Source of the DNA: JAMLGJ01 sp047972145 | Lineage (GTDB): Bacteria > Actinomycetota > Acidimicrobiia > Acidimicrobiales > Microtrichaceae | NCBI GenBank assembly: GCA_047972145.1 | Contig: JBKEAI010000047.1 | Span: 1-59,262, forward strand | DNA length: 59,262 nucleotides | Direction: 5' to 3' | The notes under the pieces: generated by a model | The model's database searches: none | The model's input: only the letters and a program-made list of their open reading frames with translations | Told to the model about the DNA's origin: nothing | Part shown: positions 39,402-46,720 of the stretch, one piece after another | Layout of the letters: each line of letters opens with the position of its first letter | Numbering within the stretch: the stretch's first letter is position 1 | Translations under genes and position numbers: made by a program

Positions 39402-40820
39402 GTGCGATGCAGGGTGTCTCGATCGGGGGTTGTCCTCGCGATGGTGGTGGCCGTCGCGCTGTGCGCCCCGGTGGCAGGTGCCCAGGAGCCTGATCCCGGA
39501 ACATCCACGACCACCACCTCGACCACGACCACGACGACGGTTGTGGCGCCGCCGGGCCCGGAGGGTCCACCGCCATCGACCGAGCCGGAGGCCGTCGACG
39601 ACTTCGTACCTCCAGGGGGCACGACCATCCCTCCGACCCAACGCGAAGCCCTCGTCCCGCCCCCCATCGACCTGACCTCGCTCAATGCGGTCCTCCTCGC
39701 GCGACGCGAAGAGGCTGTCGCGGCAGCGACGGCGGCTGCGGATGCAGCCAACGCCTCAGCCCTGATCGCTGCGGACACCGCCTCCGAAGCCCTCGGCCTG
39801 CTGCGTGCGGAGGTCCCGGGGGCAGACGAGGCCGTGGCGGATGCCCGCTCGGACGAGCGAGCTGCCACCACCGAGCTCGAGCGGTCCCGGCGGAGACGCT
39901 CAGACCTCGCGGTCGAGTCCTACACCCTCGCCCTCACGGGCAACAACGCACAGTTCGAGGCGACCACCGCCGTGCTCGAGAACATGGACGCGTACGAGAG
40001 CTACGTACGCACCTCGGAGTACTCCGGGGCCGCGTGGGATGCCCTCGAAGTCGGAGAGACCCGCGCCGAGCGCCGCCTCGATCAGGCCGCGGCGGCCACA
40101 GCGGCTGCGATCGAAACCCGCAACCGGCTCGAAGGACGTATCAGTGTGGCCCAGTCGGCACTCGACGCGGCGACCGAGACGGCCTCACAGGTCAAGACCG
40201 AAGGGGAGTTGAGGGTCGCGGAGGCAGCCGTCATCGGCGAAGACCTGTCGGTCGCAGGACTGGGCCCCACGATCACGGGGGAGACCCTGCTCAGCGCCGA
40301 GGACCTGGCGGAGTTCTCCGCGCGGCGCAGTGGTGCGGCACCTTCTGTGGACCTGCTGGAGTTGGCCCGGCTGTTCGTGGTCGAGGGAACTGCGGAAGGG
40401 GTGCGGGGTGACATCGCCTGGGCACAGTCGATCCTCGAGACCGGGAACTTCGGATACAAGGGCTCGATGGTGAGCACCAGCGACAACAACTACGCCGGCA
40501 TCGGGGCATGCGACAGCTGTTCGAGCGGGTTCCGCTACGACACCCCCCAGATGGGTGTGCGGGCCCAGATGCAACTGCTGCACACCTATGCCGACGACAA
40601 CCTCACCACCGCTGCATTGGCCTTCCCGCCCGTGCGGCGGACGCCCGAACAGAGCAGTGTGCGGGGTTGTTGTGACACGTGGATGGAGCTCTCGGGGGTG
40701 TGGGCGACCGGGCCGGGCTACGGGGTGAAGATCCTCACGATCTACAACGAGATGCTGGCCTTCGCAGCCCAACGCCAACGCGCTGCGCTCGACCTCCTCA
40801 CAGGGGAGGGCCCGCTCTGA
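39402..40820 (+). CDS. Secreted glucosaminidase-domain peptidoglycan hydrolase-like protein
   Basis: 472 residues. A signal peptide (SGVVLAMVVAVALCAPVAGAQ) is followed by a Thr/Pro-rich linker that includes a poly-Thr stretch. An Ala/Glu-rich coiled-coil segment runs from about residue 85 to 285. A C-terminal glucosaminidase-type domain has DIAWAQSILETGNFGYKGS, DNNYAGIGACDSCSSGFRYDTPQMGVRAQMQLLHTYAD, including Glu of ILETG as catalytic acid candidate. Coiled coil plus hydrolase suggests a divisome- or elongation-linked wall hydrolase, similar in layout to RipC/EnvC-like proteins. Exported, extracytoplasmic. Confidence 0.8.
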   Translation: MRCRVSRSGVVLAMVVAVALCAPVAGAQEPDPGTSTTTTSTTTTTTVVAPPGPEGPPPSTEPEAVDDFVPPGGTTIPPTQREALVPPPIDLTSLNAVLLARREEAVAAATAAADAANASALIAADTASEALGLLRAEVPGADEAVADARSDERAATTELERSRRRRSDLAVESYTLALTGNNAQFEATTAVLENMDAYESYVRTSEYSGAAWDALEVGETRAERRLDQAAAATAAAIETRNRLEGRISVAQSALDAATETASQVKTEGELRVAEAAVIGEDLSVAGLGPTITGETLLSAEDLAEFSARRSGAAPSVDLLELARLFVVEGTAEGVRGDIAWAQSILETGNFGYKGSMVSTSDNNYAGIGACDSCSSGFRYDTPQMGVRAQMQLLHTYADDNLTTAALAFPPVRRTPEQSSVRGCCDTWMELSGVWATGPGYGVKILTIYNEMLAFAAQRQRAALDLLTGEGPL

Positions 40821-40842
40821 GGGCTGGCCCCGGCCGGGACGC

Positions 40843-41289
40843 TCAGTCAGCGACGTCGACCTTCGCGACGATCGACTCGGGCTTGAGCCTCACCACCATC
40901 TCCGGTGGCACCGCGTTGCGACGGCCGTACCTCGCCGCTGCGTCGCTGCCCATGTAGCGACCAGCGATGCGGGTCGCCCACCCCAACAGCTCATCGGGGT
41001 CGGTGCTGGTGGTGGTTGTCCCGGAGATCGTCACGAAGCTGAACGGAGGTCGCTCGTCATCGACGCACAACGACACCCGGCGATCGCGCAGGATCGCCTT
41101 GCCCTTGATCGTGTCAGCGCTCGTCATGAAGACGACCTCCAAACCGGCTCCGCTGCTGTCGAGGTCGATCCACACCGGCGCTACATGCGGCGAGCCGTCC
41201 GCGCGCACGGTGGCCAGCTTGGCGGTGCGCGCCGGGAGCTCCATCAGGAAGCTCTCCCACCAACCGTCGGGTGCATCTGTGTATCCCAT
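40843..41289 (-). CDS. PPOX-class F420-dependent / pyridoxamine-5'-phosphate-oxidase-like protein
   Basis: 148 residues, a split-barrel flavin-binding fold. RTAKLATVRADGSPHVAPVWIDLD and LRDRRVSLCVDDERPPFSFVTISGTT are signatures of the actinobacterial PPOX/F420 family (FDORs). Members reduce diverse compounds with F420H2 or bind heme or flavin. It adds to the F420 usage implied elsewhere in the window. It is convergent with the glucosaminidase gene, with only 22 bases between the stops. Confidence 0.82.
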   Translation of the reverse strand: MGYTDAPDGWWESFLMELPARTAKLATVRADGSPHVAPVWIDLDSSGAGLEVVFMTSADTIKGKAILRDRRVSLCVDDERPPFSFVTISGTTTTSTDPDELLGWATRIAGRYMGSDAAARYGRRNAVPPEMVVRLKPESIVAKVDVAD

Positions 41290-41452
41290 CGTTGCTCCTC
41301 ACCGGGCGGTCCTGTGACCCGAACCACTGTTACTCGGATCCCTGTCGTTCGAGGTAGTTGCTCGACGTCGGTGCCCCACGTTGCTGTTCGGATCTCCGTC
41401 CGCGATCCCTTCGTGTGCGAACAGCTGCACCACAGCGACGCGGCAGCTGTCT

Positions 41453-42964
41453 TCACTCCAGGTAGATCAGGCCGCCGCCGACGTCGCTGTGAGGTATCCC
41501 CGTGGCGGCAAGGGCTGCATCCCAGGTCGCATCGACCGTGGGATCGGCCTGTTCCATGCCGTGATCGGCGATCACGACGAAGGCTGTGTCCTCACGCACC
41601 CCGGCCCTCTCTACGGCCGCCATCAGTTCGCCTATCCGGGCATCGGAATCACGGACCGCCGCACGGGCAGGGTTCCCATGTGGACCGCTGGCGTGTCCCG
41701 CGGTGTCGGTGAGCGCCAGGCTGCACCAGCTCAGGGTCGGCAGCTCGTTGCCGTGCGCTCCGTTCCAGCAGTCGAGCGTGTGGATCAGGCTCAGGTGATC
41801 GACCCTCGACATGAAGCCGTACTGTTCGTCGGCCGCGGCATCCGCGTCGATGTGGCGTACGTCGTCGGGTTCGGGAAGCGAGGAGGCATCGCCGTCACGG
41901 ACCAGGGCGAAGGTCGAAAATGATGCCCCGCGGTCGCAGAACTCGAAACCGGCGCTGGTGAACGCGCCCGGGCGTGTCCGGCTCACAGCTTCGAAGAGCG
42001 TCTCGACATCGGTGCCCACCCGGGCTGATGCCCACCACATCTGTTGAAGGTCGAGCAGGTCTACCTCGCTGTGCCCTTTCCCGTTCGTGGAGCGCTCCAC
42101 CCAGGCGTTGTGCAAAACCCCGGAATGGCCCGGATGGGCCCCGGTGAGCGCTGTCGTGTGGTTCGCGAGCGTGGCCGTGGGCAACGATGCCATCGAACCG
42201 CGACCGAACATCATCCCGTCGGCCACCATCGTGGCCATGTGGGGTGCTTCGCCGGCCTCGATGACTGCCGCGAGCAGGTTGGCGTTGCAACCGTCCAACA
42301 ACACGACCACCACGTGGCGTGCGACCCGCCCATCGAGGATGTCGACCTCGACCACGCCGTCCTGGCGCAGCAACAGGGCGCCTTCGTCGGGCAGGCCGTT
42401 GGAACCGACCCCGTCGGGGTGGGCTTCCACCCCCATCAGGGCTGCGAGCGTGGGGGCGATGTTGACCACCCTGGTCGAGCGGTCGACCGTGCCCAGCGCC
42501 CTGATCCCTGCACCCGAGGCGATGAACGGCGCGCGCGCCTGGACCGCTCCGAGCGAGCCGTGCTGGCCCAGGTAGCCCTCCACGAAGTGCCGCGAGGTGT
42601 GCGTGGCGAGCAGGTCCGGGGCGTGGGGGGAGTCGAAGAACTGTGCGATCGAGTCGTACGCGTGGGGATAGGAGTTCGCGGTGCGATCCGGGAACACATC
42701 CGCAATCTCATTGGCGAGGCCGACGAACGCTCCGGTGTCGCGCTCGGCCAGTGGGTCACGACCCTGTACAGCGGTCACCCGGTAGTCCCAGCCACGCCCC
42801 GACGACACCCGTTCGAAGCTCACCGAGCCGTCGGGCGCCGTCGCGTGGTAGTTGTGCTCGGCGGGGGAGTGCAGCACCATCTCGACCATGTCCGCGCATG
42901 CTGGAGAGGTGAGCGCGTCGAGGAGTCGGGTGATCCGGGGGTCACCGTCGCGACTGTTGCCCAT
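41453..42964 (-). CDS. Alkaline-phosphatase-superfamily phosphodiesterase, apparently circularly permuted
   Basis: 503 residues. The central-to-C-terminal part has VVVVLLDGCNANLL (first metal Asp), PTATLANHTTALTGAHPGHSG (Thr nucleophile region), LALTDTAGHASGP and FVVIADHGM, the usual order of nucleotide pyrophosphatase/phosphodiesterases. The element that usually comes last, a His-Gly followed by R-x-PF-x-x-x-G-x-GI and an NIAPTLAALMG helix, is instead near residues 135-180, before the nucleophile block. This order suggests a circular permutation. No signal peptide is visible, unlike many relatives. Confidence 0.8.
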   Translation of the reverse strand: MGNSRDGDPRITRLLDALTSPACADMVEMVLHSPAEHNYHATAPDGSVSFERVSSGRGWDYRVTAVQGRDPLAERDTGAFVGLANEIADVFPDRTANSYPHAYDSIAQFFDSPHAPDLLATHTSRHFVEGYLGQHGSLGAVQARAPFIASGAGIRALGTVDRSTRVVNIAPTLAALMGVEAHPDGVGSNGLPDEGALLLRQDGVVEVDILDGRVARHVVVVLLDGCNANLLAAVIEAGEAPHMATMVADGMMFGRGSMASLPTATLANHTTALTGAHPGHSGVLHNAWVERSTNGKGHSEVDLLDLQQMWWASARVGTDVETLFEAVSRTRPGAFTSAGFEFCDRGASFSTFALVRDGDASSLPEPDDVRHIDADAAADEQYGFMSRVDHLSLIHTLDCWNGAHGNELPTLSWCSLALTDTAGHASGPHGNPARAAVRDSDARIGELMAAVERAGVREDTAFVVIADHGMEQADPTVDATWDAALAATGIPHSDVGGGLIYLE

Positions 42965-42973
42965 GGTCGGACC

Positions 42974-43603
42974 CTACAGGTTGGCGTCGAAGGCTCTCCG
43001 TAGATCGTCGTAGTCGGTGAACGCCTCGAACTGGGGGAACTCCTCGATCACGTTGTGCGGTGCCCTGAAGAGGAACCCGGCATCGGCCTCGGTGAGCATC
43101 GTGGTGTCGTTGTAGGAATCTCCCGCGGCCAGGACGCGGTAGTTGAGTGCGTGGAAGGCCTGCACCGCCCGACGCTTCTGGTCGGGTTGGCGGAGCCTGT
43201 ACCGGGCGATCCGTCCGTCGGGTTCGCACGCCAGGCTGTGGCAGAACACCGTCGGCCAACCGAGTTGCGCCATGAAGGGTCTCGCGAACTCCTCGAAGGT
43301 GTCCGACAGCAGGATCACCTGGGTGCGCTCGCGGAGCCCGTCGAGGAAATCCCTCGCCCCCGGAAGCGGTTCGAGACCCGAGATCACCCCGGTCAGTTCG
43401 TCCATGCCGAGGCCGTGTTCCGCGAGCGTTGCGAGACGTTGGGACATGAGCACGTCGTAGTCGGGTTCGTCCCGGGTGGTCCGGCGCAGGGAGTCGATTC
43501 CCGTCGACTCCGCGGTAGCCACCCAGATCTCGGGGATGAGCACCCCCTCCAGGTCGAGGGTGACGATCGTCTGTGTGGCGGAGCCGGCCTCTGCGCTGGT
43601 CAT
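42974..43603 (-). CDS. thrH: ThrH: phosphoserine/homoserine phosphatase-phosphotransferase (HAD superfamily)
   Basis: 209 residues, typical ThrH length. The HAD motif I is DLEGVLIPEIWVA (Asp17, Glu19), then SLRRTTRDEPDYDVLM, VILLSDTFEEF, GWPTVFCHSL, YRLRQPDQKRRAV, and AAGDSYNDTTML (motif III/IV). This block order is diagnostic for ThrH, which dephosphorylates phosphoserine and can transfer phosphate to homoserine. The start is the ATG at 43603. It is divergent from a phosphatase-superfamily gene, and follows the permuted phosphodiesterase on the same strand. Confidence 0.92.
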   Translation of the reverse strand: MTSAEAGSATQTIVTLDLEGVLIPEIWVATAESTGIDSLRRTTRDEPDYDVLMSQRLATLAEHGLGMDELTGVISGLEPLPGARDFLDGLRERTQVILLSDTFEEFARPFMAQLGWPTVFCHSLACEPDGRIARYRLRQPDQKRRAVQAFHALNYRVLAAGDSYNDTTMLTEADAGFLFRAPHNVIEEFPQFEAFTDYDDLRRAFDANL

Positions 43604-43744
43604 CGCACCAGTGTCGCCACATCTGCGCTCCGAGTCGATTCGCCGAGGTATCCGAGCCGGAATCGCTCTGGCCCACGGTCGCTCTCGCCGGCCGGTGTCG
43701 GTGACCCCGCTCGCATGTGCGACGGGCCCTGTAGCGTCGCGTCG

Positions 43745-44803
43745 GTGGATGCATCGGTGAGGGTGTTGTGGGTTGTGATCGATGCACTTGGTTCCGACAA
43801 GGTCGTGCCGGAGCTGATGCCGGAGTTGTGCCGCCTGGGAGCTTCGGGAGCCCTCGGGCAGGGACGTGGCGTACTGCCGGCGCTCACCTACCCGAACCAC
43901 GCGACGTTCGTTACCGGCGTCGAGCCACCGGACCATGGGATCTACGCAAACGACCTGTTCTCCGATGGCGAGTGGACGTGTGCAGGCGACGTCGGCCCCA
44001 GCCGGCCGACCATCTTCGACGCGACCACCGCGCTCGGCGTCGAATCCGTCGGCGTCTTCGGAGATCACAACCTGGTCGGTGTGTGTGGAGCACACACCGC
44101 AACCGTGCACTGGCCCCCGGGGGGTTCACCGGTGAGCGGTATCGAGTCGGGTCCCACCGGGTACGCGTCCGACCGAGCGACGGTGCAGGCCGCGCGCGAC
44201 TCCTCGTTGGCGGACTTCGCCTTCGCGATGGTGCAGCTGGACGAGCACGATGCGGTATCCCACGTGCACGGGCCGGACTCCCCTCAGGCCTCGTTGCAGG
44301 CGACGGCGAGTGATTCGGCGCTCGGGGAGATCCTCGACTCGTACGGCCGCTGTTGGGACGACACCATCGTGGTCGTGCTGAGCGACCACGCCCAGGAGAC
44401 CGTCCATCGCGCATCTACGGGTGACATAGACAACGTGATCGCAACTGCGGCGGAGAGGCTCGGCCACGGCGGCGATCGGAGCCCGCACTGGCGCGCCGAC
44501 GGTACGGCTGTGGTGCTGGGGCCGGGTAGCCCGGCCTGGGCCCATGAGGCGGTGTCGTCGATGCCCGAGATCGAAACGCTGGAGGTCTTCGGAGACGGAT
44601 CAGCTGTGGGGTGGGGGAGCGACGGTGTCGTGCTGGGCCTCGACTGGGGCCAGAGAGGCGACCACGGGAGCATGCGCTGCATCGACCAGGTGGCTGTGGT
44701 CGGTGGCGGACACCCACTGGTCGCAGACCTCGCGGCGATCGTGCAACGAGGTACGAACCCCGCGGCCTCGTGGCTGGCGAGAACCCTCGCTCTGTTCGAG
44801 TAG
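43745..44803 (+). CDS. Alkaline-phosphatase-superfamily protein (predicted phosphodiesterase/pyrophosphatase)
   Basis: 352 residues. VLWVVIDALGSDKVVPEL carries the first metal Asp, PALTYPNHATFVTGVEPPDHG the Thr nucleophile and second ligands, AMVQLDEHDAVSHVHGP and VVVLSDHAQETVH the remaining metal ligands, GQRGDHGSMRC the last His. The order is the normal one, unlike the gene at 41453. The start codon is a GTG at 43745; an alternative GTG lies at 43757. The substrate is unknown. Upstream in-frame extension runs across thrH and is discarded. Confidence 0.8.
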   Translation: MDASVRVLWVVIDALGSDKVVPELMPELCRLGASGALGQGRGVLPALTYPNHATFVTGVEPPDHGIYANDLFSDGEWTCAGDVGPSRPTIFDATTALGVESVGVFGDHNLVGVCGAHTATVHWPPGGSPVSGIESGPTGYASDRATVQAARDSSLADFAFAMVQLDEHDAVSHVHGPDSPQASLQATASDSALGEILDSYGRCWDDTIVVVLSDHAQETVHRASTGDIDNVIATAAERLGHGGDRSPHWRADGTAVVLGPGSPAWAHEAVSSMPEIETLEVFGDGSAVGWGSDGVVLGLDWGQRGDHGSMRCIDQVAVVGGGHPLVADLAAIVQRGTNPAASWLARTLALFE

Positions 44804-44827
44804 GTATCGTGCTCTGTTCGAGTAGGT
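44789..44827. repeat. Two 17-bp copies (22-bp period) at a stop codon
   Basis: GCTCTGTTCGAGTAGGT is found at 44789-44805 and 44811-44827. The first copy contains the last codons and the TAG stop (44801-44803) of the phosphatase-superfamily gene. Confidence 0.75.
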
Positions 44828-44880
44828 GCCGTTCGTCAGATCGGCGCCGGTCTTCGGCGCGCGGTATTGGGCACGGCGAC

Positions 44881-45246
44881 TCAGCCGGAAGGTTGTTCGT
44901 CCACGACCACCTCCAGGCTCACAGCGTCGTCCTCGAGGGACAACACGCTGACCGTGACCCCGTAGATCCCGGTCCCGTCGGTGAGCTCGCAGCGGCTCGC
45001 CGCGGCAGGATCGGTGTCGATCCCCTCCGGGCAGAGGACCGAATCAGGTTCCACGCCGGTGGCGTCGAACAGAGAGCGTGCGACCTCCGTGGCGCTGCGC
45101 TGGGGGTCCAGCACGACCGCCTCGGCGCCCGTGTCGCCCCCGGAACTCTCCGAAGCGCCCGAATCACCCGAACCGCCGGAGTCGGTCGAACACGCGACCG
45201 GGATCACGGCCAGCGCGGCTGTCACCCAGAGGACCAGTGTGCGCAC
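44881..45246 (-). CDS. Small DUF4333-type lipoprotein
   Basis: 121 residues. The N-terminal hydrophobic stretch RTLVLWVTAALAVIPVAC ends in a lipobox-like IPVAC, followed by an unusually Ser/Gly-rich spacer (STDSGGSGDSGASESSGGD) typical of lipoprotein tethers. The folded part resembles DUF4333 (ARSLFDATGVEPDSVLCPEG, then CELTDGTGIYGVTVSVLSLE). GTG at 45246 is chosen as start; a TTG at 45261, overlapping the stop of the upstream gene, would add five residues including one Arg. Surface-anchored; no known function. Confidence 0.7.
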   Translation of the reverse strand: MRTLVLWVTAALAVIPVACSTDSGGSGDSGASESSGGDTGAEAVVLDPQRSATEVARSLFDATGVEPDSVLCPEGIDTDPAAASRCELTDGTGIYGVTVSVLSLEDDAVSLEVVVDEQPSG

Positions 45247-45257
45247 GGCGGCTCGAC

Positions 45258-45656
45258 TCAACCCGCACCCGGAAGCGACCCGGGGGCGGGGTCGCCTCCA
45301 CCCCCATCTCCGGCTGTGCCCGAGGACAGCCGATCGCGCACCCAGGCGAGGCTCTCTGGCGTTGCCTGTGCCTCGGACCACCCCGCGAGCAGTGACTCCA
45401 CGGCGTCTAGTCCATCGATGGTCCCGAGGATGTCGACCGTCACGATCTCCGCGGGCATCGCCGGCACGCGGGAATCACCGAAAGGGTCCTCCTCCAGAGG
45501 CTCCCGCGGCTCGATCATCGCGTAGAGCTCACCGGTGTCGGCCACCCAGTTCAGCTCCCAGCGGGCACCCTCACCATCTGTCCAGTCCGACCCGAACGTG
45601 TACTCCTTGGATGCGCGGCGCTTGGGATCGCCGTCGTAGAACTGCTCGATGTCCAT
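45258..45656 (-). CDS. Hypothetical acidic protein
   Basis: 132 residues. No membrane segment and no signal peptide. The sequence IEQFYDGDPKRRASKEYTFGSDW followed by WELNWVADTGELYAMIEP is conserved-looking in actinobacteria, but I do not recognise a family with a known function. The tail is Gly/Pro-rich. It precedes the DUF4333 lipoprotein on the same strand with 11 bases between stop and start, suggesting co-transcription. Confidence 0.6.
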   Translation of the reverse strand: MDIEQFYDGDPKRRASKEYTFGSDWTDGEGARWELNWVADTGELYAMIEPREPLEEDPFGDSRVPAMPAEIVTVDILGTIDGLDAVESLLAGWSEAQATPESLAWVRDRLSSGTAGDGGGGDPAPGSLPGAG

Positions 45657-45690
45657 CCGCCCAGCTTAGGAGGCGAGCGGATAGGCGAGG

Positions 45691-46602
45691 TCAGCCACCC
45701 GTGCCGAACAAGGGATCCACGAAGGAGCTGAAGCGCTCCTTGGTGAGACACCCCACCGAGTGACCGCACGTCGGGTCGATGATGACGTTGTGACGAGCGG
45801 GGTCACCCCTGCCATCTGCGATCGCGTCGCGCAGCAGTTCGGCCTGTGACGCCGCCACGATCCCGTCGTTGCGTCCGTGGACGTGCAACAAGGGTGGGTC
45901 GTTCGGATCGAGGTGGGTCAACGAGGAGCTGTCCACGAGCAACCAGTGCGCCTGGGTGAACACCGGCCCGAAGAGGGTCACCGCAGCTTCGGTCGTGTTG
46001 CGATCAGGCCAGTAGGTGGAACCGCTGACCGAGATCGCAGCGTCGAAGGTGGGACCGTTCCCCTTCAGGTTCACGAACTCGACGAGCTGGCCACCTGCGG
46101 ACCAGCCGGCACCCACGAGCGGGTATGCGGGAAGCGAGTACCTGGCCGCCCCGGTGTTGCGCCACCACGTGATGGCTTGTTGCACCCCGTTGCGATGCTC
46201 AGGCCACTGCGCGAAAGGTGAGAGCGGATAGTCGATCGACACGACCGCCCAGCCAAGTTGGCGTAGGGCCTGGACGGGACCCCAGCCTCCCTCGTAGCGA
46301 CTGCCGCCGGTGTAGCCGCCACCGTGGACGTACATGACCGTGCCCCGTGCCTTGGATCCGCAAGCGGGATAGATGTTCACGCCCGAAAAGGGCCCCGAGC
46401 CGTAGTTGGTCTCCACGATGCGACCGTGAGCGGGATCCTGTGGCCCACCACCGCACACCGGCGGTGAGGACGTGCCCCCGTTGCCCCCCTGCCCCGGGGG
46501 AGGTGCGCATGCCCCTACCAGCGCCGCGACCGCGACCGCGACCACCGTCCACCTCAAGGCACTGCGCGCTCCAGTGGAGACCAACATGTGAGCCGGTTGC
46601 AT
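45691..46602 (-). CDS. Alpha/beta-hydrolase lipoprotein (BD-FAE/carboxylesterase type)
   Basis: 303 residues. The leader WTVVAVAVAALVGAC is a lipobox-type signal (LVGAC). MYVHGGGYTGGS gives the HGGG oxyanion loop, GAGWSAGGQ the nucleophile elbow with Ser, HGRNDGIV the acidic residue and PTCGHSVG the catalytic His, so the triad is complete. Expected to be a surface-anchored esterase or lipase-like enzyme. A GGGGGG-rich Shine-Dalgarno precedes the ATG at 46602. A 16-base palindrome lies in its promoter region. Confidence 0.82.
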   Translation of the reverse strand: MQPAHMLVSTGARSALRWTVVAVAVAALVGACAPPPGQGGNGGTSSPPVCGGGPQDPAHGRIVETNYGSGPFSGVNIYPACGSKARGTVMYVHGGGYTGGSRYEGGWGPVQALRQLGWAVVSIDYPLSPFAQWPEHRNGVQQAITWWRNTGAARYSLPAYPLVGAGWSAGGQLVEFVNLKGNGPTFDAAISVSGSTYWPDRNTTEAAVTLFGPVFTQAHWLLVDSSSLTHLDPNDPPLLHVHGRNDGIVAASQAELLRDAIADGRGDPARHNVIIDPTCGHSVGCLTKERFSSFVDPLFGTGG

Positions 46603-46654
46603 CGCACCCCCCGTGCATCGGTTCGCCCTGAGCCAAGTGGGAGCTATGGTACAC

Positions 46655-46670
46655 GAAGTGAGGCCACTTC
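46655..46670. promoter_or_regulatory. Palindrome GAAGTG-AGGC-CACTTC upstream of the lipoprotein esterase
   Basis: A 6-4-6 inverted repeat lies 53 bases upstream of the esterase start codon, between the end of the MMPL gene (46721) and that start. A weak TACCAT -10 candidate follows. It may be an operator; it could also form a small hairpin. Confidence 0.4.
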
Positions 46671-46720
46671 ATGCAGCCTCCGCCAACCTCACCTGATCTT
46701 GCGGGCGCCTGAGGGGAGTT

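Noticed and set aside
43055..43744. Upstream extension of the phosphatase-superfamily gene across thrH
   Set aside because: Antisense to thrH. The family start (metal Asp strand) begins right after the GTG at 43745.
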